Assembly (NCBI GenBank): GCA_963840665.1
Contig: CAWIZO010000006.1
Span: 806,001-870,000 of the forward strand
Length of the DNA stretch: 64,000 nt
Direction of reading: 5' to 3'
Source of the DNA: DATFTE01 sp963840665
GTDB taxonomy: Bacteria > Acidobacteriota > Terriglobia > Terriglobales > Acidobacteriaceae
Shown: one piece after another, positions 36,557 through 47,049 of the stretch
How the letters are laid out: every line of letters begins with the position of its first letter
How positions within the stretch are numbered: the first letter of the stretch is position 1
Notes under the pieces: model-generated
The model's input: only the letters and a program-made list of their open reading frames with translations
Database searches by the model: none
Told to the model about the DNA's origin: nothing
Translations under genes and position numbers: made by a program

Positions 36557-38193
36557 GGCTGCTTCTCCGGTTCACGAATTTCGAGAAACTGGTCGGCGTG
36601 AACGTCATTCACGGTCTGGTGAATCCCTGACGGCCACACGACTTCCACCTTAGCGTGTTCCGCCGCCCCAAGTCCAAAATGAAGGCGCTTGTCGCTGGAG
36701 GACAGATAGCTTCCGGCGGAAGTTGCAAAACGCGTTTGCCCGTTCACTTGTACGCGGGCGCCGAAGCCATCGCGATTGCTGCGTGTGCCCCGCAGCGAAA
36801 TGACCAGCCAATGTGCCTTGCTGGGATGGTTCAGCAGCACTTGAGGATGGCCGCCGAGATAGGTCATCACGACGTCTTGCCAGCCGTCGTTATTCAAATC
36901 GCCGAAGGCCGCTCCGCGTGCGGCAACCGGAATTGTAGTTCCTGGATCGACGCGCTCGAACCTGCCATTGTGATTCAAGGCGAACAAGGGCAGTTCTTTA
37001 TAATGCAACGAAGGATCGATCTGCTCGACATTGTCCAAGACGTGTCCTTGCGCGACAAAAAGATCCTTCCATCCGTCGTTGTCAAAGTCTTCCAAGCCGA
37101 TACCCCAGCCCGAGCTCCCACTTGATAGCAGACCAAGACCGGTTTCGAGGCTGCGATAGCTGAACGAACCGCCGCCGTCGTTGTGGTAGACGCTGTAAAT
37201 CTCCCGTGGCAACTCGGTCACCATGACATCGGGACGCCCGTCGTTATCGTAGTCCTGAAAAACTACGCCCATACCTGAGAGCCGCCTGCCGTCCTCGGAA
37301 AGCGCAGCCCCAGCATCGAGGGCCAGTTCCGTAAATGTACCGTTGCCGTTGTTGTGGAACAGGTACTGCTGCATACCGTCGTTGGCTACGAAAATGTCAG
37401 TGAACCCGTCGCCGTCGTAGTCAGCGAATGCAACTCCGAGGCCGCGTCCTTTTTTTGCGGCAATTCCCGATCGCTGGCTCACATCTGTAAAAGTTCCATC
37501 GCCGTTGTTGTGATAAAGAATATTGGTCGTGGCCGGAAATTCTTCTGGTGGGCAGTACGTGTGATAGTTGCCGCCGCAATCTTTGTTGTGCTTGGTGTCC
37601 CATTCCATGTAGCGGGTTACGAACAGATCAAGCTTTCCGTCGTTATCGTAATCAAAGAATCCTGCAGAGACGGACCAGCCGCCTCCTGCCACACCTGCCT
37701 TGGCAGTGACGTCCGAAAAAGTACCGTCACCGTTGTTGTGGTACAAAATATTTTTTCCGTAGCTGGTCACGTATAAATCAGAGTAGCCGTCATTGTCGTA
37801 ATCACCCACAGCAACTCCCATTCCGTAGTTGCCGTCGCCCGCATTCGCCAAGCCCGCGCGTTCGGTGACATCCGTGAAGCTGCCGTCCTTGTTCTGTTGA
37901 TAAAGCCGGTTCCAATAGCGCGGATCGTGACGGTCGAAGGTTTCCGGCATCTGCATGGGACTGTTCACGCGTCCGCCATTCACGAGAAAAATATCCAGCA
38001 AGCCGTCGTTGTTGTAGTCGAAGAGGCCTACGCCGCCGGGCATAGTCTCAATCAAATATTTCTGAGCGGTGGGCGAATTCTGCAGGATAAAGTCCAACCC
38101 CGGAGGGAGTTTGCCCTCGAAAACAGGCGCGGTGGGCGCCGCAGCCCACATCAGCATGATCATGAGGAACGATACGCGCAGAGGATTCACCAC
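36553..38193 (-). CDS. FG-GAP/VCBS protein with ASPIC-UnbV domain (CRTAC1-like)
   Basis: A 546-residue secreted protein. A signal peptide (FLMIMLMWAAAPTAPVF) precedes an integrin-like beta-propeller with repeated calcium-binding FG-GAP loops (GLFDYNNDGLLDIFLVNGG, DYDNDGYSDLYVTSYG, DFDNDGWKDLFVAQG). It ends in an ASPIC/UnbV domain (GARVQVNGQTRFATSAGSYL, VVWPSGIHQTVNDV). Such proteins bind ligands or substrates at the cell surface; the exact role is unknown. Translationally coupled to the TPR gene and downstream of the LacI regulator on the same strand. Confidence 0.9.
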   Translation of the reverse strand: MVNPLRVSFLMIMLMWAAAPTAPVFEGKLPPGLDFILQNSPTAQKYLIETMPGGVGLFDYNNDGLLDIFLVNGGRVNSPMQMPETFDRHDPRYWNRLYQQNKDGSFTDVTERAGLANAGDGNYGMGVAVGDYDNDGYSDLYVTSYGKNILYHNNGDGTFSDVTAKAGVAGGGWSVSAGFFDYDNDGKLDLFVTRYMEWDTKHNKDCGGNYHTYCPPEEFPATTNILYHNNGDGTFTDVSQRSGIAAKKGRGLGVAFADYDGDGFTDIFVANDGMQQYLFHNNGNGTFTELALDAGAALSEDGRRLSGMGVVFQDYDNDGRPDVMVTELPREIYSVYHNDGGGSFSYRSLETGLGLLSSGSSGWGIGLEDFDNDGWKDLFVAQGHVLDNVEQIDPSLHYKELPLFALNHNGRFERVDPGTTIPVAARGAAFGDLNNDGWQDVVMTYLGGHPQVLLNHPSKAHWLVISLRGTRSNRDGFGARVQVNGQTRFATSAGSYLSSSDKRLHFGLGAAEHAKVEVVWPSGIHQTVNDVHADQFLEIREPEKQP

Positions 38194-38260
38194 CCCGTGA
38201 TTCCCTTACCACTCTTACCATAACGCAGTTGTGACGCGACGGAAACTAACTTCGCAGGGG

Positions 38261-39310
38261 TCAATGCGAACGCGGTTTCGCGGGGGCGGTTGACTTGCGG
38301 ACGATGAGTTCAGGCTCAATTAGAATTTCCGCGCAAGCCTGCCCAGGGTTTTCAATGTGCTCGAGCAACGTGCGGGCAGCGATTTCACCCATTTGCCGCA
38401 AGGGCTGCCGAACAGTGGTCAAACTTGGGTTACTGTATGCCGCAGCCTGAATGTCATCGAAGCCGACCACGGAAATATCGTCCGGCACTCGCAAGCCGGA
38501 ATCGTGAATAGCGCTGATCGCACCAATCGCGGAGTTGTCGTTGAACGCGAACAAGGCGGTGAATCCCCGGTGCCTGGCCAGCAACTTCTTGGTAAACGGG
38601 TAACCTAATTCTGGAGTGCTGCAATCGCCCTTGAGCGGAACCTCAAGCTCCGACTGAAATCGAATGCCGAGTTCCACGGACACGTCGCGCACTGCCTGCC
38701 AGCGATCCGCCGAGTCGGAACTATCCGGCGGTCCCTTCATCACCGCAATCTCCGTGTGCCCCAACTCGGTCAAATGCTTCAAGGCTAGCCAAGCGGCGCG
38801 ACGGTGATCGAGCACAATGTTGGTGACACCTTTCACGCGACGGTGCCCAGCGAGAGCAACAGAGGTCAGCGGCAACGGGTTAGTCAAGGGCGCGTCAACC
38901 GTGATAAAACCTTCGACGCCTCTTTCCACAAGCAGATGGGAGTAAGTCTCTAACACTTCCTCATCGTGACGATGATCGGCGATTAAGAAGAAGAAACCAT
39001 GTTGGCGAAGATAGTGCTCGATACCACTAATCACCATCGATCCGTAAGCATCGCCTATCTGGGCGATAACTCCCACGGTAAAGGTTCGCTTAACACGCAG
39101 CGATCGTGCAAAAAAATTCGGACGATAGTTAAGTTCCCGCGCGGCGGTGACGATGCGATTCTTGGTATGTTGCGGGACAGAGGACGATGCCGGCGATTTG
39201 TTCAGGACGGCAGATACGGTTCCGGGGGTGAGCCCCACGTGGGCGGCTACAACTTTTAGTGTCACGCGAGGATGTTTCTTCGTCGAGCCTTCTCCCTTGC
39301 CCGGTTTCAT
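38261..39310 (-). CDS. LacI-family transcriptional regulator
   Basis: A 349-residue protein. The N-terminal HTH with hinge helix (VTLKVVAAHVGLTPGTVSAV, ARELNYRPNFFARSL) is followed by a periplasmic-binding-protein-like sugar sensor domain (TFTVGVIAQIGDAYGSMVIS, GFTALFAFNDNSAIGAISAI, SVVGFDDIQAAAYSNPSLTT). It likely represses the adjacent sugar locus and responds to a sugar. The divergent neighbour is the TonB receptor pseudogene; AAACCAT motifs in the shared intergenic region are candidate operator parts. Confidence 0.92.
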   Translation of the reverse strand: MKPGKGEGSTKKHPRVTLKVVAAHVGLTPGTVSAVLNKSPASSSVPQHTKNRIVTAARELNYRPNFFARSLRVKRTFTVGVIAQIGDAYGSMVISGIEHYLRQHGFFFLIADHRHDEEVLETYSHLLVERGVEGFITVDAPLTNPLPLTSVALAGHRRVKGVTNIVLDHRRAAWLALKHLTELGHTEIAVMKGPPDSSDSADRWQAVRDVSVELGIRFQSELEVPLKGDCSTPELGYPFTKKLLARHRGFTALFAFNDNSAIGAISAIHDSGLRVPDDISVVGFDDIQAAAYSNPSLTTVRQPLRQMGEIAARTLLEHIENPGQACAEILIEPELIVRKSTAPAKPRSH

Positions 39311-39714
39311 TTAAACCATTTCCCGTGCAGTGCCAGATTATGTTCGGAGCAGCGTCTTCCTTGGATCGACGGAATGCGCAGAATCGATTGCACAAAAGGG
39401 GACCGTCAAGAAGCACCCGCCATTAAACCATAACCGATCCCAAAAACCATAATAATCCCCTAGAAAATCGATATTTTTATCTTGACAAAGGGTATTGAGA
39501 TGGCGCAAGCTGCGCCACACTTGCGTAATTATTAAAAGTTTAGATGTGTTCGATTTGAAAAAGTTTGGTACCGAGGCCGGTGATTTGCGCTCCAGGTGAG
39601 CCGTGTTGGTTGCGGTTCGAATCGGGAGTACACGGGATCATTGTGCCCACGGGGGGAGATTTCGGAGCTAAAGGGCCTGCTTCACTACACATCTTGAGGA
39701 TGGGGGTAGTACAT
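39311..39714. promoter_or_regulatory. LacI/TonB-receptor divergent intergenic region
   Basis: No gene. AAACCAT occurs at 39313, 39425 and 39444 (the last two 19 bp apart), and TTGACA is present at 39482. LacI-family operators are usually palindromes near AAACC-type half-sites, so these are candidates, but no perfect palindrome was found. Confidence 0.35.
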
Positions 39715-42700
39715 ATGCCGGTTTCTAGATTCTGGACGTCGATTCTCTCGCTGACAGCGGTACTGCTATTCGCATGTGCCTCCCTGCAAGGACAGTCCAC
39801 TTATGGAACCGTCGCGGGATCGGTGACGGACCCTTCCGGTGCAGCAATCCCGGGCGCTCAAGTAACTTTGACTAACATCGGCACACAGGAAGCCCGCCAG
39901 CAACCATCAGGAAGTGAAGGTTTGTTCCAGTTTGTGAACGTGATTCCCGGCCAGTATCGCATTGACGTGCAGAAGGATGGGTTCAAACACTTTACCCGTC
40001 AACCCGTCGTAGTCGAGGTCCAGCAGAGTGTTCGCATTGACGTTCCTCTTCCGATTGGCGAACTTAGTCAAACCGTTGAGGTAAACGCCGAAACATCGTT
40101 GCTGCAGACGGAAAGCTCTTCATTGGGCCAGGTTGTCGAACAACGCAAGGCCAACGAACTCCCCCTGAATGGACGCAACATTTTTAACCTGATTACGATT
40201 TCCCCCGGCGCCGTCGCGCAGGGCGGATCTGGCGGCACGCCTGTGAGCCAGAACCCTTTCAGCTGGGGGAATTATCAGGTGGGCGGTTCTTTCGCGAATG
40301 AAAGCGCGGAATACCTGGACGGCCAACCGCTTAACATCGGCTACATCAATCTGCCCATCCTCATTCCGACGCAGGACTCGATCGGCGAATTCAAAGTGCA
40401 ATACAACAATCTCGGAGCGGATTGGGGCAAGTTCTCAGGCGGCGTCGTAAACCTGAGCACCAAGTCGGGCACCAACGCATTCCACGGCGAGGCACACGAG
40501 TTCCTTCGCAACAAGGTGTTGAACTCAAACGATTACTTTCTCAAACAATCGCAACTCCAGAATGGCCAGCCAAACGAGCCGCCCCCGTACGTCCAGAATC
40601 AGTACGGCTTCAGCTTCGGCGGGCCGGTGATCAAGGATAAGACTTTCTTTTTTGTGAACTGGGAGCAATTCCGATTGCGTACAGGTTCAGTGCTTACCAC
40701 CACCGTGCCACTCACGGCCTTCGAAAGGGTGATTTTTCCGCACTGCTCAGCGGCCCCAATCCCGTTCAACTCTACGATCCCTTTACAGTCACGGCGACAG
40801 GCGCGCGGACTGCGTACTTCAATAACCAGATCCCGACTACGGAGTTCAGTAAAGCTGGGACCACACTCTGGGACAAGTATTCATGCTCCTCCAACATCAC
40901 CGAATCGCGATCACCGACAATTTCACATCGGCCAGCAGTTCCGGTGGAAATACCAATGAATTCGTGGCTCGCGGGGACCAGAACATATCCAGTTCAACCC
41001 GCATTTTCGGCCGCTTTACGTATTTCGGATTGCTCGACTTGCCGACCGATCCATTTAAAACTGGCCTATGCTTTGACCGATGCGCGGAGAACTATCACAC
41101 TAAAGCTCTCGCGATTGATATCAACCACTCCTTCACCCCAACGACGATTTTTGACATAAACATTTCCGGCAGCAGCTTCGTGTATGCCCGAGCTCCGATT
41201 CTCGCGGGTTATGATCTTACCCAGCTAGGTTGGCCCGCCAGCTACAACGGCGTCGCCTCCACGATTCGCACACCGCCTACGCCCGCCTTCCCGTTCCCTA
41301 ACGACGTAGGAAGGTCGCAGGGCAATAGCGCTATCGGAGACCACAATACTCAATACAATATCACCCCTGCTTTGACGATGATTCGTGGCAAGCACACCAT
41401 CCAGGTAGGTGCGCCAGTACGAGTTGGGACTGGACAACTACTTTCAGACCAATATCGCCAGCGGAGCTTTCGCTTTCAGCGGTAGTTGGACGGCACAGAA
41501 CGCCTCAAGCGGGCCGGGGCAAAGTTCCGGATATCCCTTCGCAGATTTCTTACTAGGATTGTCTCAAAACCAAGGTAGCTTCGTCAACCAGACCGAAGGT
41601 GTGGCCCAAGTTCCTGCCCAGACGGCCGGCCGACAGACCTACAGAGCCTTCTATTTCAACGACAACTGGCGATTCACAACAAGCTCACGCTGAACCTCGG
41701 GCTGCGTTACGAATTCCAAGGCACATGGTCAGAACGTTACAACCGGCTCACGTACTGGAATCCCAACGTTATCAACGCACGGTCACGGGTTGTGGAGGTG
41801 TGGTAGGGTCTCCCTGCCGCGGCGATGTTCAACTGGTAAATACCGGGCCAAACTCGAGCCGAAACAATTTACCTTTGGATAAGAAAGAATTCTCGCCACG
41901 AGTCGGTTTCGCATATAGTTTCGACCAAAAGACCGTGTTCCGGGCCGGGTACGGCATCTTCTGGATTCCGAACTACGTGTCGTTTGGTCTGAACCCAGAT
42001 AACGACGTGGTCAATCTGGCCACTACACCTTTCACAGCCACTACGGACGGCAGGACTTACTCCCGACAGCACTTTGGACGGATCCAAGTGCACACTGCCG
42101 GTCGGAACCAATTTTTCCAGCTTCGCCTGCGCTCAACAAGGGCCATTCACGGCCGGCACAATCCTTCAGCCCCCTGGGCGAAGTGGCAACACTTCAGCGT
42201 TCGTGGCTGGAAGCGGATCGCCAACCCTGGCACCTTACTTGAATCCCAAGGAAGGGTACGTGGAACAGTGGAACGTCGACATCCAACGTGAACTGCCCCT
42301 CGGGTTTTTTGCCGACGTGGCCTATGCGGGATCGCACGGCGTTCATCTGCCACAGTACTCGACCCATATTAATCAGATCGGTAACAACTTTGTCGCCCAG
42401 GCGGCCGCTCAGGACGCGGCCGATCAGCCCGTCACGATCGCGCAAACCGTTACTAATCCTCTGGCCGGGACCAGCCCAATGCAACGATAGGTGCTCCCAA
42501 CATTGTTGCTGGCCAATTGGTTCGCCCCTTTCCGCAATACACTGATGTGAACCTTGCTGGGTATGGCTGCTGCAGCAGCAGTTACAACTCACTGCAGGTT
42601 TCTGTGACTCGGAGATTTCAAGGCGGTGGAACTCTGCTTGCCGCCTATACTAATGCGAAGCTTCTGAGCAACACAGACACGCTCACCAGTTGGCTTGAGA

Positions 42701-43362
42701 ACGGAGCAACCGGCGGCGTTGGGCAAGTTCAGAACTGGAACAATCTCGCTGGCGAACGTTCTCTGTCATCGCAAGATGTTTCGCAACGCCTGGTCTTGAG
42801 CTACGTCTTGGATCTTCCCTTCGGACATGGGAAGAGATTCCTTGGTAGTGTGAGCGGAGTGACAAGCAAGCTGGTGTCGGGATGGGGAATTGATGGAGTG
42901 ACGACATTCCAGCGCGGCTTCCCCTTAAAGATCACTTGCGCCGGGGAACTACAGCACTTGAGAAACTCAATGTAGGCGTTTCCAATGTTCGGCCCGAATG
43001 TTATCGCGGGGTGCGACACGCACGCGCAGGGAAGCGGACCTAAGCGGTAGGCTCAACCAGTGGTTCAACCCCAGTTGCTTCGCTGCTCCTCCGACTACGG
43101 ATTTGGCAATGAAGCGCGGGTCGACCCATCTCTCCGCAGCGACGGTTTAAAGAACTTCGACTTCGCGTTGTTCAAGAAGACCACGATCGCGGAAAAGGTT
43201 GGGATTGAATTCCGGACCGAGTTCTTCAACCTCTTCAATCACCCGCAGTTCGGCTTCCCGGGCACGAATTTTGTCGCTGGGAACTCAAACGGTTTCGGGG
43301 TGGTGAGTTCTCAGCTCAATAATCCGCGATTGATTCAGTTCGCGCTGAAACTTGCTTTCTAG
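39715..43362 (+). pseudogene. Oar-like TonB-dependent receptor, many frameshifts
   Basis: From ATG 39715 the first ~340 codons are normal: signal peptide (LSLTAVLLFACASLQGQ), carboxypeptidase-regulatory-like domain (GTVAGSVTDPSGAAIPGAQV), plug (ELPLNGRNIFNLITISPGAV) and the start of the barrel (FSFGGPVIKDKTFFFVNWEQ). Downstream the homologous sequence continues in changing frames (pieces near 40883, 41409, 41700, 41850, 42230, 42520, 42990, 43080) to a proper end at 43362 (FALKLAF with terminal Phe). At least eight indels. The receptor would have imported large sugars for the neighbouring hydrolases; it is now dead unless the sequence is faulty. Confidence 0.88.
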
Positions 43363-43372
43363 CTACGATCTC

Positions 43373-43410
43373 ATCCGGACCGGGCGCTGTATCCGGTCCG
43401 GATTCTTTTT
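43373..43410 (+). terminator. Rho-independent terminator after the TonB receptor pseudogene
   Basis: ATCCGGACCGG and CCGGTCCGGAT form an 11-bp stem (43373-43403), followed by TCTTTTTG. A strong intrinsic terminator 11 bp after the stop. Confidence 0.85.
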
Positions 43411-43494
43411 GTCTAATCTGCCCCGCTGCCATCACGCGATTCCTGTTCAGTTCCAACTTCGCGCCGCAGCAGGCATTCCAAGTCGCTCCTACCG

Positions 43495-43914
43495 ATGAAA
43501 ACAACTCAGACGATTGAGTACTCCGAAGCCAAGCGCATCATCGACCTGATCGTGGAAAAAGCCACGCAGATGGAAAAATCCGTGGTCGTCGCGGTGGCCG
43601 ACGCGCACGGCGAGCTCATTGCCTTTGCCCGCATGGACGGCGCTCCAATTTCTTCGATTCGCATCGCTCAAAATAAGGCTTGGACCGCCGCGCGGGAACG
43701 TAAGCCGACCAAAGAAATTGGAGAGAAGGTTCGCCACCCGGAGAAGGGTCACGATATTGCCTACTACGGTGATCCGAAGTTCGTGGGATGGGGAGGCGGC
43801 ATTCCCGTTTGGAACAACGGCAATGTCATAGGCGCGGTTGCCGTAAGTGGCCTTTCTTCAACTGAGGATATCGTTCTAGCGACCCTGGGCGTCGAACTGA
43901 TCCAGGGCCCGTAG
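43495..43914 (+). CDS. GlcG/HbpS-family protein
   Basis: A 139-residue single-domain protein of the GlcG/HbpS (DUF336) family: SVVVAVADAHGELIAFARMD, then KAWTAARERKPTKEIGEKV, and the glycine-rich GGGIPVWNNGNVIGAVAVSG near the C-terminus. Members bind heme or act in oxidation of small acids; the reaction is not established. Lies 40 bp before the GH3 gene and may be co-transcribed with it. Confidence 0.88.
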   Translation: MKTTQTIEYSEAKRIIDLIVEKATQMEKSVVVAVADAHGELIAFARMDGAPISSIRIAQNKAWTAARERKPTKEIGEKVRHPEKGHDIAYYGDPKFVGWGGGIPVWNNGNVIGAVAVSGLSSTEDIVLATLGVELIQGP

Positions 43915-43954
43915 GCAGTGATGTAGAGCACGCACAACGGGGAGGGATTCGCCC

Positions 43955-46456
43955 ATGGTACGCAAGCTTCAATCAATTTTTGTGCTTCTTATTTTTTTGG
44001 CACTCCCTGCCCTTTGCCAGGTGTCCCAGCAATCGCCAGCGGCGGTTGAATCTCGCGTGGATTTCCTCCTGAAGCAACTCACCCTGGAAGAAAAAATCGA
44101 CCTGATTAGCGGCGTCGACGATTTTTACATCCGAAACATCAAGCACATCGGCTTACCGCGCCTGAAGATGGCGGATGGGCCGATCGGAGTTCGAAACTAC
44201 GGCCCTGCGACTGTCTTCGGCGGCATTGGATTGGCGGCCACGTGGGATCCCGCGCTGGCGCAGCGAATAGGAACCGAGATTGGCCGCGATGCCCGCGCTC
44301 GCGGCGTTCATTTCATGTTGGGGCCTGGCGTGAATATTTATCGCGCTCCCCAATGCGGCAGAAACTTTGAGTATTTCGGAGAGGATCCCTTCCTGACTGC
44401 GCGCACAACTGTGGCATACATCGAGGGTATGCAGAGCCAGGGAGTCAGCGCGACCGTCAAGCACTACATGGGCAACAATCAGGAATACGACCGCCACAAC
44501 ATCGACTCCATCATTGATGAGCGCACGATGCGAGAGATCTACTTGCCAACTTTTGAAGCCGCGGTGAAAGAAGCGCACGTGGGCGCGATCATGGACTCTT
44601 ACAACCTCACGAATGGCATTCACCTGAGCCAGAACGGCTACCTGAACACCGATATCGCCAAGAAAGACTGGGGGTTCAGCGGGATCATGATGTCCGACTG
44701 GGACTCGACCTATGACGGAGTTGCCGCGGCAAACGGCGGCCTTGATCTGGAGATGCCTTCTGGAAAGTTCATGAACCGCGCGGTCCTATTACCGGCGATT
44801 CAGTCCGGCAAGGTTACCGAGGCCACCATCGACGACAAAGTGCGGCGGATCCTGCGTACCGCGATCCTGTTTGGTTGGATGGATCGGGATCAAACTGACG
44901 TGTCGATTTCCCGCCTTAACACGGAGGGCGAGCGGGTAACGCTCGAGGCAGCCCGCTCGGGCATGGTTCTTTTGAAAAATGATGGCAGTCTCCTTCCCCT
45001 GGACAAGGGACGAATGAAGTCAATCGCAGTCATTGGTCCGGATGCTTACCCGGCGCAGGTAGGCGGTGGCGGCAGCGCAGAAGCGAAACCATTTGCGGCA
45101 CCGAGCTACCTGGAGGGCATTGAGAACTACCTGGGCGGCGGCGTGAAAGTCTACTACGACTCCGGGATTCCCACACTGCAAGACATGGCCAAGCAAACTG
45201 AATTTACGACCGAAACCACAGGCGGACAGCGAGGCCTGAAGGCAGAGGTTTTCACGAACTCCAATCTTTCCGGTTCTCCCGTACTAACCCGTACCGACAA
45301 GCATGTCAGCTATCAGCCATCGCAGGGAGAAGGGGGAACCGACATCGATGGATCGATCCGGTGGACTGGTTATTTCACGCCGTCCAGCCCGGGAAAATAT
45401 ATCGTGTTCGTTCAAGGCCCCGGAGAGAACGGGGGCTACCGACTCTACATCGACAGGAAAATCGTATTCGACAACTGGGATGTCTGGTATGCGTTCGTGA
45501 GTGAGGCTTCCATGGACCTGGAAGCTGGTCCGCACCAGGTGGAACTGGACTACCACATCCACACTGGGTGGGGGAAAACGACGGCGAATTTTGGGATCGT
45601 GCGTCCTGAAAACATAGTCAGCACCGAGGCGAAGACGCTCGCTGCGAAGGCTGACGCAGTGGTGCTCGCCGTGGGCTTTGATACAGCCACAGAAGGCGAG
45701 AGCAGCGATCGTATGTTCCAACTGCCTCCCGGGCAGGATGAACTCATCAATGAGATCGTCGCATTGAACAAGAATACGACTCTGGTGATGACCTCGGGTG
45801 GCGCGGTGGATATGACGTCATGGATTGACCACGTTCCCGCGCTCTTGCAGGCGTGGTTTCCCGGCGAAGAAGGGGGAACGGCCGCGGCGCAAATCCTTTT
45901 CGGCGAGTTCAGTCCTTCGGGCAGGCTGCCGATTTCGATGGAGCGCCGTTGGGAAGACAACGCCGTTCACGACACGTATTATCCGAAAAATGGCGAGAAG
46001 AAGGTTACCTATAGCGAGGGCGTTTTCGTTGGATACCGCCACTTTGACAAGGCGGGAATCAAGCCGCTATTTCCGTTCGGTTACGGACTTTCTTATACGA
46101 CTTTCGCTTACAAGAATCTGACAGTCTCTCCTGCTGCGGGTTCAGATGGTCAGCCGGTTACCGTAGCTTTCGATCTCACAAATACTGGCGGCCGCGCTGG
46201 CGCTGAGGTTGCACAGGTGTACGTTGGCGACCAGCACGCCCCCGTGCCGCGTCCACTAAAAGAATTGAAAGGGTTTGAAAAGGTTAACCTTAAGCCCGGC
46301 GAGACAAAACACGTTCAGGTGACACTCGATCGCCGCGCCTTCTCCTATTACGACGTTAAGAACAAGAAATGGACTGTTGCCCCCGGCGACTTCGACGTTT
46401 ATGTCGCACGGTCGGCTGCACAGATCGAACTGACGGGAAAAGTAACGCTGAAATGA
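43955..46456 (+). CDS. Exported GH3 beta-glycosidase with PA14 domain
   Basis: An 833-residue protein. A signal peptide (IFVLLIFLALPALCQVS) precedes the GH3 TIM-barrel domain with nucleophile D248 in GIMMSDWDSTYDG, and the second alpha/beta domain (SGMVLLKNDGSLLPLDKGRM). A PA14 insertion lies around residues 430-550 (FVQGPGENGGYRLYIDRK), and a fibronectin III-like C-terminal domain follows (AEVAQVYVGDQHAPVPRPLK). GH3 enzymes release beta-linked glucose or xylose; the PA14 insertion often narrows substrate access to di- and trisaccharides. It completes the sugar locus. Confidence 0.92.
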   Translation: MVRKLQSIFVLLIFLALPALCQVSQQSPAAVESRVDFLLKQLTLEEKIDLISGVDDFYIRNIKHIGLPRLKMADGPIGVRNYGPATVFGGIGLAATWDPALAQRIGTEIGRDARARGVHFMLGPGVNIYRAPQCGRNFEYFGEDPFLTARTTVAYIEGMQSQGVSATVKHYMGNNQEYDRHNIDSIIDERTMREIYLPTFEAAVKEAHVGAIMDSYNLTNGIHLSQNGYLNTDIAKKDWGFSGIMMSDWDSTYDGVAAANGGLDLEMPSGKFMNRAVLLPAIQSGKVTEATIDDKVRRILRTAILFGWMDRDQTDVSISRLNTEGERVTLEAARSGMVLLKNDGSLLPLDKGRMKSIAVIGPDAYPAQVGGGGSAEAKPFAAPSYLEGIENYLGGGVKVYYDSGIPTLQDMAKQTEFTTETTGGQRGLKAEVFTNSNLSGSPVLTRTDKHVSYQPSQGEGGTDIDGSIRWTGYFTPSSPGKYIVFVQGPGENGGYRLYIDRKIVFDNWDVWYAFVSEASMDLEAGPHQVELDYHIHTGWGKTTANFGIVRPENIVSTEAKTLAAKADAVVLAVGFDTATEGESSDRMFQLPPGQDELINEIVALNKNTTLVMTSGGAVDMTSWIDHVPALLQAWFPGEEGGTAAAQILFGEFSPSGRLPISMERRWEDNAVHDTYYPKNGEKKVTYSEGVFVGYRHFDKAGIKPLFPFGYGLSYTTFAYKNLTVSPAAGSDGQPVTVAFDLTNTGGRAGAEVAQVYVGDQHAPVPRPLKELKGFEKVNLKPGETKHVQVTLDRRAFSYYDVKNKKWTVAPGDFDVYVARSAAQIELTGKVTLK

Positions 46457-46464
46457 ACCGGCAG

Positions 46465-46572
46465 TTAAGCGCCTAAAGCCACCCAACTCCGCGACGAAGC
46501 CGATCGCTCGAGGGCATCGAGCACTCGCTGCACGGCAAGTGCATCCTCAAAATCAGGGTGGAACTTTTCCTG
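46465..46572 (-). pseudogene. C-terminal fragment of a Gfo/Idh/MocA-type oxidoreductase
   Basis: On the minus strand a 36-codon segment reads KRQEKFHPDFEDALAVQRVL, then DALERSA and a short tail, ending in TAA at 46465. This resembles the conserved C-terminal helix of Gfo/Idh/MocA sugar dehydrogenases. The rest of the gene is missing: homology ends about 40 bp before the degenerate tRNA-Ser repeat at 46615, as if cut by integration or deletion. It converges on the GH3 gene. Confidence 0.55.
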
Positions 46573-46614
46573 TCGCTTGTTGGAAGAAATAAGGCGTTTT
46601 GAATCAGGCGGCTC

Positions 46615-46638
46615 CGAATCTCCCCTCTCCGCCAGATT
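46615..46638 (+). repeat. Degenerate att copy 4 (tRNA-Ser tail)
   Basis: CGAATCTCCCCTCTCCGCCA plus GATT. It matches the end of att copy 3 including four bases of its right flank (CCAGATT), with one C missing and one C to T. It probably marks the former right end of the 16.6-46.6 kb block. Confidence 0.55.
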
Positions 46639-47049
46639 CCTCAATCCGCAATATTTAGGCGCAATTGCTCGCTATGTCGCGCGCGTCCAGTCGTGCGGTT
46701 TAGCGTCCTGAGCGTGACGAGACGGAGCCGTTTTGCTCGGCTGCGGCCCATTTTCAATCGGGCGTGGGCAGTTTGGCTCGCGAGGGGTCAATGAGCTTAC
46801 TGGGAATGTTTCGTCAACCATGCACGGAGTACGGTTGATGCGACAAGGGCTAGAATTGACGCGAACGAAGCGAATTGCCCGCACGTCGCTCGCTGGCCTG
46901 TTCCTCAACAGAGCATCCGGGAGTAGTCATTTCCGCGATTCATGATGTATGGCTGGCAGTTCACTAGCGTCCTAACTGTCGAAATCAGATGGGATTGGTC
47001 CACGATGGGGCAAGTTATTTGGGCGATAATCGATGCTGAAACGAACCCT
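46639..47049. other. Intergenic region with no gene recognised
   Basis: About 410 bp following the degenerate att copy. Frames on both strands have no coding character or ribosome-binding sites. No repeats noticed. Confidence 0.5.

Noticed and set aside
46672..46945. Overlapping frames of about 70-78 codons on both strands
   Set aside because: No start signals, composition unlike neighbouring genes, and mutually exclusive.
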